64,000 nt of DNA from Microbispora rosea subsp. aerata (GTDB lineage Bacteria; Actinomycetota; Actinomycetes; Streptosporangiales; Streptosporangiaceae). Both the position numbers and the translations under genes were made by a program. This document shows, one piece after another, positions 17,357-28,201 of the stretch (its first letter is position 1; each line of letters starts with the position of its first letter). The notes below the pieces were generated by a model. That model was not told where the DNA came from and searched no databases. It saw only the letters and a program-made list of their open reading frames with translations. The stretch is taken from assembly GCF_014647835.1 (NCBI RefSeq), contig NZ_BMPY01000012.1, positions 1 to 64,000 of the forward strand, written 5' to 3'.

Positions 17357-18924
17357 GTGTCGGACGACATCCTGGACTACCTGGTGATCGGCGCCGGACC
17401 GGCGGGCCTGCAGATGGGTCATTTCCTGCACCGGGCGGGGCGTGATTATCGGATTCTCGAAGCGGCGTCCGGCCCGGGTGCGTTCTTCCGCACCTTTCCC
17501 CGCCATCGGACGCTGATTTCGATCAACAAGAAGCACACCGGCTGGGACGACCCCGAGCTCAACCTCCGGATGGACTGGAACTCGCTGCTGTCGGACGACC
17601 CCGATCTCCTGTTCACCCGCTACAGCGACCGCTACTTCCCCGGCGCCGACGACCTCGTCCGCTACCTGGAGGACTTCGCCGCCGCGCAGGGCCTGCACGT
17701 CACGTACGACGCGCGGGTCGCCGAGGTCGCGCGCCCGGACCCCGGGGAGCCGTTCCGGGTGACCGACGAGCAGGGCCGCACCTACCGGGCGCGGCACGTG
17801 ATCGTCGCCACCGGGTTCACCCGGCCCAACGTCCCGCCGATCCCCGGCATCGAGACCGCCGAGCTGTACGGCACCCACTCGACCGACCCGGCGGACTACA
17901 CGGACATGCGGGTGCTCATCATCGGCAAGGGCAACTCGGCGTTCGAGACCGCCGACAACCTCATCGAGACGGCCGCGGTCGTCCACGTGGCCGGGCCGCG
18001 TTCGGTGCGCATGGCCTGGCGGACCCACTTCGTCGGTCACCTGCGCGCGGTCAACAACAATTTCCTCGACACCTATCAGCTCAAGTCGCAAAACGCCGTG
18101 CTGGACGGCGACATCAGGCGCATCGAGCGCCGCGCCGACGGCTCCTACCTGGTCACGGTGGCCTTCGTCCGGGCCGACGAGGTCACCAAGGACATTCCGT
18201 ACGACCGGGTGATCGTGTGCACCGGGTTCCGGTTCGACGCCTCCATCTTCGCCCCGGAGTGCCGTCCCGAGCTGACGATCAACGACAGGTTCCCGGCGCT
18301 GACCCCCGCGTTCGAGTCGGTCAACGTGCCCGATCTCCACTTCGCCGGGACGATCACGCAGTCGCGCGACTTCAAGCGCGGCACCAGCGGGTTCATCCAC
18401 GGTTTCCGGTACGGCGTGCGCGCCCTGCACCGCATCCTGGAGGCCAGGCACCACGGCGTGCCGTGGCCCGGACGCGAGCTCCCCGCGGACCCGGACGCGC
18501 TGGCGGCGGCCGTGCTCGAGCGGGTCAACCGCAGCTCCGCGCTGTGGCAGCAGTTCGGCGTGCTGGCCGACGTCATCGTGCCGGACGGGCGCGGCGGCGC
18601 GCGCTATCTGGAGGAGCTGCCGGTCGATCTCCAGGGCCCGCCGATCGGCGACGACGGCCACTTCACGATCACCTTGGAGTACGGCCCCGACCATGACGCG
18701 GTGGACCCCTTCGACGTCTCGGTCGGGCGGATCACGCAGAGCGACGCGCGGCGCGCCCACGAGGGCCACTACCTCCACCCGGTCGTACGCCGCTACCGGG
18801 GCGGTGTGGTGGAGGCCGTCCACCACGTCACGGAGAACCTGGAGAACGACTGGACCTCCGAAGAGGTGCACCACAAGCCGCTGCGCGAGTTCTTCCAGCA
18901 CCAGAGCCTCCCGGTGTCGGTGTG

Positions 18925-18925
<1 letters not shown>
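17357..18925 (+). CDS. FOXRED2/ERFAD-like FAD-dependent oxidoreductase
   Basis: A 522-residue flavoprotein. The FAD Rossmann motif is 'VIGAGPAGLQMGHFL' (10-24) and a second dinucleotide motif is 'VLIIGKGNSAFETADN' (186-201), as in flavin monooxygenases. The sequence is strikingly like vertebrate FOXRED2 (ERFAD), by my recollection of that protein: 'FFRTFPRHRTLISINKKHTG', 'MDWNSLLSDDPDLLF', 'RAVNNNFLDTYQLKS', 'FKRGTSGFIHGFRYGVRALHRILE', 'FGVLADVI', and a C-terminal domain ending 'LRPV/HHV'-type 'EAVHHVTENLENDW'. FOXRED2 acts in ER-associated degradation, but a bacterial version inside an operon with a ligase, an oxidase and a P450 more likely oxidises a small molecule. GTG 17357 follows GGGAGG. 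The next gene starts one base before the end of this stop codon (TGATG). Confidence 0.9.
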
Positions 18926-20009
<1,084 letters not shown>

Positions 20010-20016
<7 letters not shown>

Positions 20017-21374
20017 CGGTGGTCGTGTGGGTGGCCGTGGCCATCGTGGTTATCAGCATGCCCCGGTGGCTGCCCGGCCGTGTCGTCGCGCTCCGCGGGT
20101 GGGTGTTCACCAGGATCAACGGCGAGGAGAGCATCGCCGTGCCCGGCGACCTGGTCGGCGTCGACCGGTTCAGGGAGGTCTACTCCCACCCGGCGGCCTC
20201 CGGCCGCAGCAAGGGCGCCGCCCTGTCCGACCTGTTCTGGTACTGGTTGTCGCCCGGGCCGGAGATGCACCAGGAGCACCTGGAGGCGGGGGAGCGGTAC
20301 GAGGCCGTCGCCCTCACCACCCGCCGGTTCCTCGCCCTGCCGCGGACGCGGATCGAGGAGCTGGCCCGCCGGTGTGTCACCCGGGCGCTGGAGGGCAAGG
20401 CCGGGGTGGTCCGGCTGCGCGACCTGATGATGCCGGCGTGGGCGGAGTTCTCCTACGAGCTCGTCTTCGACGAGCCGTGCCCGCCGCGGGCGCGCGACCT
20501 GATCGCCGGCAACGCGGACGACGTCGTGACCGCGCTGAAGTGCTGCGGCCTGCGGCACATGGACCGGCGCGACCGGCTGACCGCGTATCTGCTGGAGTCG
20601 CTGCCCCGGGTGCGGCACGAGCTTCCGGCCGGGCTGACGCCCCGGGAGCAGGCGCTGTATCTCCAGGGCGCGTTCTTCAACACCGCCGTCGTGCAGATGT
20701 CGGAGGCCACGGCCCATGTGCTGATGGCCCTCGCCCAGCACCGGGACGTACAGGACCGGGCGCGGGCCGGAGACGACCGCTACCTGGACCAGGTGATCTC
20801 GGAGACGCTGCGGCTCTACCCGCTGTTCGGCATCGCCCATCGCATCACCACGGGAGACATCCCGCTCGGCGAGGGCGTCACGATCCCGGCCGGTTCGGTG
20901 CTGTGCTTCGACTACCCCGCCTTCCACCGCGCGGGTTTCCCCGATCCGGACCGCTTCGACCCCGGGCGTTTCGGCCCCGGGCACGCCCCGGTCCGGGAGC
21001 TCAACCACATCCCGTTCGGCATGGCGGCGAACCGTCCCTGCCCGGCGTGGCGGTTCGCGCCGCTCGCCCTGCGGGCCGCGGTGCGGGAGGTCTTGAACGC
21101 GTACGACCTGGACACCGCCGCCTCCCACACCCGGTCGCTGCCCAACCGGGGGCCGTGCCTGCTCACGCCGCTGGGCCCGGAAGGACCGGCGGGGACGCGG
21201 CACGGGCCGAGACGGCGTCTGACGCTGCTGGCCATGCGGTTCAAGGACGGCTGGGAAGACGTCTGGCGCAGCCTCGTTCAGCTCGTCCTCGGCACATACA
21301 TGGTGTGGGACGCCCGCCGGCTGCGGCTGTGCGAGCGCCACTTCTCCGACGACGCCCCTCTCGCGCGCCGGTAG
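20010..21374 (+). CDS. Atypical membrane-anchored cytochrome P450
   Basis: A 454-residue P450-like protein. Residues 1-18 form a hydrophobic N-terminal anchor ('MLTVVVWVAVAIVVIS'), unusual for bacterial P450s. The K-helix ExxR is 'ETLR' (265-268). The heme loop is 'PFGMAANRPCPAW', with Cys344 as thiolate ligand, but it has one residue more than the usual FxxGxRxCxG and lacks the central glycine. The I-helix region 'GAFFNTAVVQMSEAT' has no acid-Thr oxygen-activation pair. A C-terminal extension of about 50 residues ('LAMRFKDGWEDVWRSLVQLVLGTYMVWDARR') follows the usual end. These deviations suggest a peroxygenase-like or non-oxygenase reaction. The ATG overlaps the end of the oxidase gene; it is the last enzyme of the operon. 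Confidence 0.88.
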
Positions 21375-21513
21375 GCGCGTGCTCTGAGCCGGTGACCCGC
21401 CCGGCCTTTTCGTTCCGTACGCCCGTCCCGCGCCGGCAGACCGGCGAAGGAAGGTCCGGCGCCGGGCGGCCCATGCCCCGGCGCCGAAGCCCGATCACGA
21501 ACGGAGGCGTGTC

Positions 21514-22845
21514 ATGCCCGCTTCGGCCGTTCCCCTGGCCGCGGCGCCCGTTGCCGATCCCAACCTGGAACTGGCCCTCAAAGTGCTGCCTGCCCTGGCC
21601 GTCATCCTGCTGGCCGCGGGGGTGTGCGGCCGGCTGGCCAATCTGGTCATGCAGCCGCGTGTCGTCGGCGAGATGGTCGCCGGCGTCCTGCTCGGGCCGA
21701 CGCTGCTCGGCGCGGTGTTCCCCGCCGCCGAGGAGGCGTTGTTCCCCGCCGAGGTGAGGCCGGTCCTGCATGTGCTCAGCACCATCGGCCTGACGTTGTA
21801 CATGTTCCTGGTCGGGGCCGGGATGGACCACGACGCCCGGGCGCCCGGCGAGGTGCGCAAGGCGAGCGTGCTGGCCGCGTCGGGGATCGGCGCTCCGCTG
21901 CTCCTCGGCGCCGCCGCCGGCCTCCTCCTGTGGGACGACCTGTCCCGCCCGGACGTCGGCCGGTGGCAGTTCGCCCTGTTCCTCGGGGGAGCGCTGTCGC
22001 TGACCGCGTTCCCCATGCTCGCCAGGATCCTGTACGAGCGCGGGTTGCAGAACACCCGCCTCGGCCGGGTCGCCCTGCTGGCCGCCTCCATCGACGACGC
22101 CGTGGCATGGTGCCTGCTCGCCGCCCTGTCGGCGCTGCACCTGGGCGGCGGCTCCGGCGACACACTGCGCACCATCGCCCTGGCGGCGGTGTTCGCGGCG
22201 GTGATGCTCGGGGTGGTGGCGCCGCTGTTGCGCCCCCTGGGCCGCCGCGTCGCGCGCACCGGGCGGCTCGGCGCCGGCGGCACGTACGTGGTCATCCTGG
22301 TGCCGCTGGCGGCGGGCTGGTACACCGACCTGATCGGCGTGTACTCGGTGTTCGGCGGCTTCATCGCCGGATTGGCCATGCCGCGCGATCCCGCGTTCCG
22401 CGCCGTGCTGCACGACCGGATGATGGACGTCGTCTCGACCCTGCTGCTCCCCGTTTTCTTCGCGTTCTCGGGGCTGAACACCCAACTCGGCGGCATCGTC
22501 GGCGGCTCCGCGCTCTTGGCGTTCGTGCTGATCCTGGCGGTGGCCTTCGGCGGGAAATACCTCGGCTGCTCGCTGGCGACGCGGGCGCAGGGATTCGGCT
22601 GGCGCGAATCCTGGGGAATCGGCGCGATGATGAACGCCCGAGGGCTGATGATCCTCATCTTCATCAACATCGGCCTGGCGCAGGGGATGATCACGCAAGA
22701 GCTCTTCGCGATGCTCGTCCTCGTGGCCGTGATCACCACCGCGGGCGCGTTGCCGCTGTACAAGCTGGCGCTGCCGGAGCGGCTCGAACGGGCGGGCGTG
22801 GCGGAGGCCGAGAGCACGGCGGGAAAGGCGCGGGCCGCCGCGTGA
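21514..22845 (+). CDS. CPA2-family cation/proton antiporter
   Basis: A 443-residue integral membrane protein with about 12 hydrophobic segments, typical of the Kef/NapA-type monovalent cation:proton antiporters. Signature stretches: 'VVGEMVAGVLLGPTLLG', 'LTLYMFLVGAGMD', 'LSLTAFPMLARIL', the proton/cation Asp pair in 'AASIDDAVAWCLLA', and 'GALPLYKLALPERL' at the end. There is no C-terminal TrkA-N domain. ATG 21514 follows ACGGAGG. It lies 139 bp after the P450 gene on the same strand; it may be co-transcribed and serve export or pH/ion homeostasis, but no motif ties it to the pathway. Confidence 0.92.
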   Translation: MPASAVPLAAAPVADPNLELALKVLPALAVILLAAGVCGRLANLVMQPRVVGEMVAGVLLGPTLLGAVFPAAEEALFPAEVRPVLHVLSTIGLTLYMFLVGAGMDHDARAPGEVRKASVLAASGIGAPLLLGAAAGLLLWDDLSRPDVGRWQFALFLGGALSLTAFPMLARILYERGLQNTRLGRVALLAASIDDAVAWCLLAALSALHLGGGSGDTLRTIALAAVFAAVMLGVVAPLLRPLGRRVARTGRLGAGGTYVVILVPLAAGWYTDLIGVYSVFGGFIAGLAMPRDPAFRAVLHDRMMDVVSTLLLPVFFAFSGLNTQLGGIVGGSALLAFVLILAVAFGGKYLGCSLATRAQGFGWRESWGIGAMMNARGLMILIFINIGLAQGMITQELFAMLVLVAVITTAGALPLYKLALPERLERAGVAEAESTAGKARAAA

Positions 22846-22965
22846 AAAAGCGGTTTCAGCTAATTTCATGTGTGAGTACGGACAACCGCAGAATAGGCGG
22901 GCGGATTTTCACCCCCGGCAACCCGAAGTCTGGAAATTTCCTGATTTGGGTGTCAGGGTTATGCG

Positions 22966-23655
22966 GTGGCACGGATACCGGGGACATCCGAACCGCATTC
23001 CCGTCGCTTGCTGCTCGTCGAGGACGACCGCGAGCTGGCGCACATGCTGGCCGACGTGTTCACCGACCAGGGATACACGATCGACCTGGCGCCCGAGGGG
23101 CAGCGGGGCCTGCATCTGGGACTGAGCCGCCACTACGACGTCATCATCATCGATCGCGGGCTGCCCGTGATCGACGGGCTCGACCTGCTGCGGCGGCTGC
23201 GCCGCCAGGCGGTCACCGCGCCCGTGCTGATGCTCACCGCCTTCGGCGCGGTCGCCGACCGCGTGACGGGACTCGACGCGGGCGCCGAGGACTACCTCGT
23301 CAAACCGTTCGACATCGACGAGCTGCTGGCCAGGGTGCGCGCCCTCCACCGCAGAAACCTGGACCAGGCCACGCTGCTGCCGCTCGGCGCGGGCTGGCTC
23401 GACTACGCGTCCTTCACCGTACGGCTGCCGTCCGGCGAGCAGGTCACGCTGTCCGGCCAGGAGTGCCGCCTGCTCCACGCGCTGGCCGCCCGGCCCCGGC
23501 AGGTGCACACGCGCGAGTCGCTGCGGCAGCGGGTCTTCAACGGCGCCAGGACCGAGTCGATCGTGGACACCTACGTCTACTACCTGCGCAACAAGCTCGG
23601 TCCCGGGGTCGTACGCACCGTCCGCGGCGTGGGGTATCGCCTGGGTGAGCTGTGA
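22966..23655 (+). CDS. OmpR-family response regulator
   Basis: A 229-residue regulator. In the receiver domain, 'LLLVEDDREL' gives the acidic pair, Asp63 in 'IIIDRGLPVIDG' is the phosphoacceptor, and 'DYLVKPFD' gives Lys113. The C-terminal winged helix has 'LSGQECRLLHALAARPRQVHTRESLRQRVF' and 'VDTYVYYLRNKLGPGVVRTVRGVGYRLG'. The start is GTG 22966. Its stop overlaps the GTG of the histidine kinase, so the pair is coupled. It might control the antiporter or the oxidative operon upstream; this is inference from position only. Confidence 0.93.
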   Translation: MARIPGTSEPHSRRLLLVEDDRELAHMLADVFTDQGYTIDLAPEGQRGLHLGLSRHYDVIIIDRGLPVIDGLDLLRRLRRQAVTAPVLMLTAFGAVADRVTGLDAGAEDYLVKPFDIDELLARVRALHRRNLDQATLLPLGAGWLDYASFTVRLPSGEQVTLSGQECRLLHALAARPRQVHTRESLRQRVFNGARTESIVDTYVYYLRNKLGPGVVRTVRGVGYRLGEL

Positions 23656-24971
23656 CGGCCCCGCGGTCCTACGACCCCGAGCGGCGCCTGCTGGTGCGGG
23701 CCCGCCGCCGGATCACCGTGCAGGTGGCGGGCGTGTTCTCACTGGCGATCGCCCTCCTCGGCGCGCTGGTTTACTACATCGTGGCCGACTCGCAGGACGC
23801 CACCGCCCGACGCGACCTGGCCGTGGCCGCGCGGTCCGCCCCGATCGACCACCCGCCGCCCTGCGTCTGGCTGTTCGAACTGCGGGCGAACACCGTGCGA
23901 AGCTCCCCGGGCGCGCCGCGGCACCTGCCGGTGCGCGCGGCCCTCGACAGGGTCGCCGCCGACGGCCGTGCCCGCGTCGAGGTCGCGGAGGCCGACGGCC
24001 GGTCGTACCTGATCAGGACGCAGTTGCGCGGCGACGTGCCGGTGCAGGCGGTGATGGACCTGTACTACTCCGTCGCCGAACGGCGGCGGCTGCTGAACAC
24101 GCTGCTCGCGGCCGAGATCGCGGCCCTGCTGATGGCGCTGCTGATCGGCCAGGTCCTGGCCCAGCGGGCGATCGCCCCGCTGGGCGAGACCCTCGACCGG
24201 CAGCGCCGGTTCACCGCCGACGTCAGCCATGAGCTGCGCAGCCCGGTCACCAGGCTGTATGTCCGGGCCCAGCTCGCCGCGCGGCGCCTGCGGCGGGGAT
24301 CGGACCCGCTCGCCATCGCCGACGACGTCGATCGGCTGGTCACCGGCATCGGGCAGCTCGGCGAGGTGATCGAGGACCTGTTGCTGTCGACCCAACTCAG
24401 GCAGCACCGCCGGCCGTACGAGCGTACGGACCTGGCCGCGCTGGCCGAGGAGTCGGTCGCGGCCGAGACGGCCCGCGCCGAGCAGCTCGGGGTGACGATC
24501 GACCTGCGGCGGGGGCCGGGGGAGCACGTCGTGCGCGGGGCGCCGGCCGCGCTGCGCCGGGTGATCTCCGCGCTTTTGGACAACGCCCTGCGCCACACCT
24601 CCGTGGGCGGCCACATCTGGGTGACGGTGTGCTCGGGGACCGAGACGGTGCAGCTCGGCGTGCGGGACGACGGCGTCGGGCTGGATCCGCGTGACAGTGA
24701 GCGCCTGTTCGCCAGGCATGTCGGCGTGCCCCACAGCGGAGGTCTCGGCATCGGCCTGGCCCTGGTGCGCGAGGTCGTGGACGCCCACGGCGGGACGATC
24801 GACGTGGACGGCCGGCCGGGAGGCGGGGCCACCTTCACCATCCGGCTCCCCCGCGCCGCCGCCGAACCGGGGCCGCGCCCTAACCGGGTGCTTCTCCCCC
24901 AGCAGGCGCGTGGAGAGACGAGCAGAACGTCGGAGCCGGCCGCTCCCGGTCCCCGCGACGGCGGCCCCTAG
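23652..24971 (+). CDS. Membrane-bound sensor histidine kinase
   Basis: A 439-residue kinase. Transmembrane segments lie at about 25-45 and 148-170 and enclose a ~100-residue extracellular sensor region. The H-box is 'FTADVSHELRSPVTRL' (His193), the N-box 'RVISALLDNALRHTS', and the G-boxes 'VRDDGVGLD' and 'GGLGIGLALVREVVDAHGG'. The last ~40 residues are a Pro/Arg-rich tail of no obvious function. GTG 23652 overlaps the stop of the response regulator, which is its likely partner. Confidence 0.93.
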   Translation: MTAPRSYDPERRLLVRARRRITVQVAGVFSLAIALLGALVYYIVADSQDATARRDLAVAARSAPIDHPPPCVWLFELRANTVRSSPGAPRHLPVRAALDRVAADGRARVEVAEADGRSYLIRTQLRGDVPVQAVMDLYYSVAERRRLLNTLLAAEIAALLMALLIGQVLAQRAIAPLGETLDRQRRFTADVSHELRSPVTRLYVRAQLAARRLRRGSDPLAIADDVDRLVTGIGQLGEVIEDLLLSTQLRQHRRPYERTDLAALAEESVAAETARAEQLGVTIDLRRGPGEHVVRGAPAALRRVISALLDNALRHTSVGGHIWVTVCSGTETVQLGVRDDGVGLDPRDSERLFARHVGVPHSGGLGIGLALVREVVDAHGGTIDVDGRPGGGATFTIRLPRAAAEPGPRPNRVLLPQQARGETSRTSEPAAPGPRDGGP

Positions 24972-25080
24972 GCGTCCCGCTCACCCGTGCCGTCTGGGAT
25001 GAGGGCCTGGCCGGGGCCGCGTCTACCAGCACGTCCTTGGACGGGTAGCACTGGTAGAGCCACAGGGAAGGGAGAGCACG

Positions 25081-25539
25081 ATGAGCCCACGGCCCCCGCT
25101 TCCGCCGTTCACCGAGGAGACCGCCAGGCAGAAGGTGCAGGCCGCCGAGGACGCCTGGAACACCAAAGACCCCGAACGCGTCGCGCTCGCGTACACCGAG
25201 GACTCGGTGTGGCGTAACCGCTCGGAGTTCCTCACCGGGCGGGAGGAGATCGTGGCCTTCCTGCGCCGCAAGTGGGCGCGGGAGCTGGACTACGCCCTGC
25301 GCAAGGACCTGTGGACCTTCGGCGGCAACCGCATCGCCGTACGGTTCCAGTACGAGTGGCACGACGCCGAAGGGCAGTGGTGGCGCAGCTACGGCAACGA
25401 GCTGTGGGAGTTCACCGCCGACGGCCTGATGAGCCGCAGGGAGGCGAGCATCAACGACGTGCCGATCGAGGAGAGCGAGCGGCGCATCCACGGCCCGCGC
25501 CCCGCCTCCGAACGCGGGGCCGTCCTCCCGCTGGCCTGA
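25081..25539 (+). CDS. NTF2-like protein (DUF1348/SnoaL-type)
   Basis: A 152-residue single-domain protein: '[57 protein letters not shown]...' and '[23 protein letters not shown]'. This is the DUF1348 branch of the NTF2/SnoaL cone fold, small alpha+beta barrels that act as cyclases, isomerases or ligand binders. The pocket is rich in Trp and Arg. ATG 25081 follows AAGGGAG. It is the last gene before a 440-bp gap; a link to the oxidative operon is possible but unproven. Confidence 0.88.
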   Translation: MSPRPPLPPFTEETARQKVQAAEDAWNTKDPERVALAYTEDSVWRNRSEFLTGREEIVAFLRRKWARELDYALRKDLWTFGGNRIAVRFQYEWHDAEGQWWRSYGNELWEFTADGLMSRREASINDVPIEESERRIHGPRPASERGAVLPLA

Positions 25540-25979
25540 TCGGGGTGGTTCCGGCCTCACCATACGCCGGCCCAGGGTGGGCCCTACCAGGCGGTGCGCC
25601 GGGGGAATCGGCCAGTGCTGCCCGACGCTGACCGGCGACGGCGTCACCGGGCCGTACTGCCGGGGGAATCAGGTTGTGCTGTCAGGCGCTGGCCCGCAGT
25701 GGTGTTGCCGGGCCGTGCCGCCCGAGGCCGGCCTGCGGTGTCACCGGGCCGTACTGCCGGGGGAATCGGCAGCGGAATGGGCGCATACTGCGCCCGGCAC
25801 GCAGGCGGGGAAGTGCGCGGGCGGGGTAGCGCGCGGATGGGACGGTGCGCGGGCGGGGCGATGCGCAGGGCCGATGCCCGTGCGCGCTGCCGGGCCGGCC
25901 GAGGACGAGAACGTTGTGTCCCCGGCGGCGCGAGCCGGGTCGGCTGTTTTGTCGTAGGGCTCGGCTACGTTCCGGGATC
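25540..25979 (+). repeat. Gene-free stretch with a 28-bp direct repeat and hairpin
   Basis: No gene is supported here. A perfect 28-bp direct repeat occurs at 25643-25670 and 25740-25767 (both containing CCGTACTGCCGGGGGAATC), and a shorter relative (GCCGGGGGAATCGGC) lies near 25598-25612. The second copy continues into CTGCCG-N7-CGGCAG (25754-25772), a perfect six-base stem. GCGGG-rich short motifs repeat towards 25870. It may contain the terminator of the NTF2-like gene and the promoter of the SWIM-protein operon. Confidence 0.55.
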
Positions 25980-26483
25980 ATGACAGACCGTTCCCCCGAC
26001 GGCGCGACCGTTTGGGCGCGACACAGCAGGCTGCGGGTGGTGCCGCCAGTCCAGCCGCGCAAGCTGGCGAAGGTTCCCTTCGTCGAGCTGGCGGACGGCC
26101 GACTGCAGGGCGTGGTGTCGAGCGGCTCGGACATCAGCCGGGTCTACGTCTCCTCCATCGCCGCCGGCACCCACAACTACAACTGCAGCACCAACAACAA
26201 CCGCCCCTGCGGGGGGCTGTACGGTGCACCGTGCAAGCACCTGCGGGCCCTGGTCACGGAGGCCGTCGTACAGTACGGCGTCGACCGCGTGTCCCGTTAT
26301 CTGCGGGTCGAGGTCCCCGAGGGCGCGGAGCTGGCCGACTGCCTGGGCGGCGTCCACGAGCCCGCCCCCGCCGCGGTCGTGTTCAGCCGCTTCCTGCGTC
26401 ACCTCGCCTACCTGGAGGTGCCCGGCACCACGCTGCCGATCCCCGAACTGCACTGGTTCCCGGCGACGGGGGTGGTGCGCTGA
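25980..26483 (+). CDS. SWIM-like zinc-finger protein, first gene of the MoxR/VWA/DUF5682 operon
   Basis: A 167-residue protein. 'VSSGSDISRVYVSSIAAGTHNYNCSTNNNRPCGGLYGAPCKHLRALVTEAV' holds a Cys-x7-Cys-x6-Cys-x-His arrangement, a variant of the SWIM zinc finger (CxCx(n)CxH) seen in DNA- or protein-binding roles. The rest is a compact alpha/beta domain without recognisable catalytic motifs. ATG 25980; the stop overlaps the next start (TGATG at 26481-26485). SWIM proteins are typical companions of MoxR, VWA and DUF5682 genes in bacterial operons, as here, and may supply target recognition. That role is inferred. Confidence 0.82.
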   Translation: MTDRSPDGATVWARHSRLRVVPPVQPRKLAKVPFVELADGRLQGVVSSGSDISRVYVSSIAAGTHNYNCSTNNNRPCGGLYGAPCKHLRALVTEAVVQYGVDRVSRYLRVEVPEGAELADCLGGVHEPAPAAVVFSRFLRHLAYLEVPGTTLPIPELHWFPATGVVR

Positions 26484-28201
26484 TGCTCGCCGTACAGCTC
26501 GCCGCCCTGCTCGGCGGCGGCACGGAGGACGCCGGGACGGACGCGGGGCACGAGGAGGCGCTCGCGCTGCTTGACGGCTTCGACGACGCCCTGGTGGACG
26601 GCCTCGCCCGGGTGAGCGGCGAGCGCGCCGACGCGGTGACCGCGCTGGCGGCGGCGTTCGCGGGCACCCCGCTCGCGGATCGGCTGGCGGAGGCCGCAGA
26701 CGCGGTCGTGTCCGGCTCGATCGCGCAGGAGCACCTGACGGCCCTGGCCTGCGGCCGGATCGCCTTGTACGGAGCCGTGCACGACGCCCTGCTCGGGAGG
26801 CTGGACACCGCCCTGGGCCGGGAGCGGGCGGAGTGGCCGCCCACCCCCGGTGACCCCGCCGCCGACGGCTCCGCGTCCAGCGGTTCTGTGGCCGGAGGCG
26901 CTGCCTCGGGTGGTTCCGCAGTTGATGGCGCTGTCCCGGGTGATTCTGCGGCCGGAGGTGGTGTCTCCGGCGGTTCCGCGACCGACGGCGCTGCCTTCGG
27001 TGGTTCCGTGGCCGGGGGCGCTGTCTCCGCTGGCTCTGCGGTCGGGGGTGTTGTCTCCGGTGGTTCCGTGCCCGGGGGTGCCGTCTCCGGTGGTTCGGTG
27101 GCCGGGGGCGCTGTCTTCGGTGGTTCGGGGACGGCGGCCGAGGCGGGCGGTGCCGGTGCACAGCCGGTCGGCAACATGCTGGGTGGCGTCCGCTCCTGGC
27201 TGCGCGAGCTGGCCATCACCGGCTGGCGCGGCGTCGGCCACGACCTCGTCTCGGCGGCGGACCAGATCATCGAGGCGCTGCTCGGCGTGCCGTCCCTGCG
27301 CAGGCTCGCCGTGCTGCTGGACGGTTTCGCCGCCGAATTGCGCGCATGCTGCCCGGTCGGCTCTGCCGAGCGTCTGCCGGTGCGACGCTGGGCGGATCTG
27401 TGGACCCGCGCCGTGCTGCTGTCGCAGGACGGCGTCCTGACCGGGGAGCCCCGGCCCGCCGTCACCGTGTCGGGACGGCTGCTGGTGCTCGGTGTCGACG
27501 TGCACGAACACGGCACCGCCGTGCAGTTCCAGGTGCACGCCGTCCTGGAACCCGCCGACGGCGGCAGATCGCGGCTGGTGCGCACCTCCGTCACGGTCGC
27601 CAAGGTCGACACCATCGCCGGTTCCGCGCTGTGGAAGCTCTCGCAGCACCACAAGGTGCTGCTGGCCGCGCTGGCGGAGCGGCGCAGTCTTGAGATCACG
27701 GATATGCCGCTGCTCGACAGCGGCGACCTCGTCTGGGACGACGACCGCGCCTTCGTGAGCAAGCCCGCCGACCCGCTCGCCGCTGCCCGGCTGTGCCTGT
27801 CCGGCGCGCTCGCTCCTGCGGTGCCACCCCTCGACCGCGTACCGGTACGCATCGCCGAGCCCGTGCTGGTGGAGGGCTACAAGGTCACCCGGGACGGCTC
27901 CTTCGACCTTGGCGGCGCCGTCCTCGCCGTGGACACCGAGCGGCTGCCCGGCTGCGGCCCGCTCACCCCGGCGCTGGTGCGGGCCTCGTCGGCCTGCGTG
28001 GGACTGGTCCGGTGGGACGGCGGCCAGTGGACGCTGCAGCCGCTCGCCGTACAGACGAAGGTGAAGCGGGAGACGGCGGTGGTCGCCACCGGCGACTGGG
28101 CGCTGGGCCCCACCGACCCCAAGGCGGCCAAGGCCGAGGCCCGGGCCGCGGATGCGGTCAGCGTGCTGCGTGAACGAGCCGGACGGTTACTGCGGCGATG
28201 A
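26483..28201 (+). CDS. Unrecognised 572-residue protein with Gly/Ser decapeptide repeats
   Basis: Second gene of the operon; I do not recognise its family. Residues 1-130 are a helical, Ala-rich domain with many 'ALLGG/DALVDGLARV' amphipathic stretches. Residues ~134-215 are a low-complexity linker of eight ten-residue repeats (consensus GGSVAGGAVS) encoded by a 30-bp tandem repeat. Residues ~225-572 are a folded alpha/beta region ('GVRSWLRELAITGWRGVGHDLVSAADQIIEALL', 'HHKVLLAALAERRSLEITDMPLLDSGDLVWDDDRAFV', 'GLVRWDGGQWTLQPLAVQTKVKRE'). There is no signal peptide, membrane segment or Walker motif. The position between SWIM and VWA genes suggests an adaptor or effector subunit. The start overlaps the upstream stop; its stop overlaps the VWA start. 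Confidence 0.8.
   Translation: MLAVQLAALLGGGTEDAGTDAGHEEALALLDGFDDALVDGLARVSGERADAVTALAAAFAGTPLADRLAEAADAVVSGSIAQEHLTALACGRIALYGAVHDALLGRLDTALGRERAEWPPTPGDPAADGSASSGSVAGGAASGGSAVDGAVPGDSAAGGGVSGGSATDGAAFGGSVAGGAVSAGSAVGGVVSGGSVPGGAVSGGSVAGGAVFGGSGTAAEAGGAGAQPVGNMLGGVRSWLRELAITGWRGVGHDLVSAADQIIEALLGVPSLRRLAVLLDGFAAELRACCPVGSAERLPVRRWADLWTRAVLLSQDGVLTGEPRPAVTVSGRLLVLGVDVHEHGTAVQFQVHAVLEPADGGRSRLVRTSVTVAKVDTIAGSALWKLSQHHKVLLAALAERRSLEITDMPLLDSGDLVWDDDRAFVSKPADPLAAARLCLSGALAPAVPPLDRVPVRIAEPVLVEGYKVTRDGSFDLGGAVLAVDTERLPGCGPLTPALVRASSACVGLVRWDGGQWTLQPLAVQTKVKRETAVVATGDWALGPTDPKAAKAEARAADAVSVLRERAGRLLRR
26881..27120 (+). repeat. Eight tandem copies of a 30-bp coding repeat
   Basis: Eight consecutive 30-bp units fill 26881-27120 exactly, with about ten bases of a ninth. 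Each encodes a ten-residue unit such as GGSVAGGAVS or GGSATDGAAF. The units differ at few positions, consistent with recent slippage or recombination; copy number should vary between strains without breaking the frame. Confidence 0.92.
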
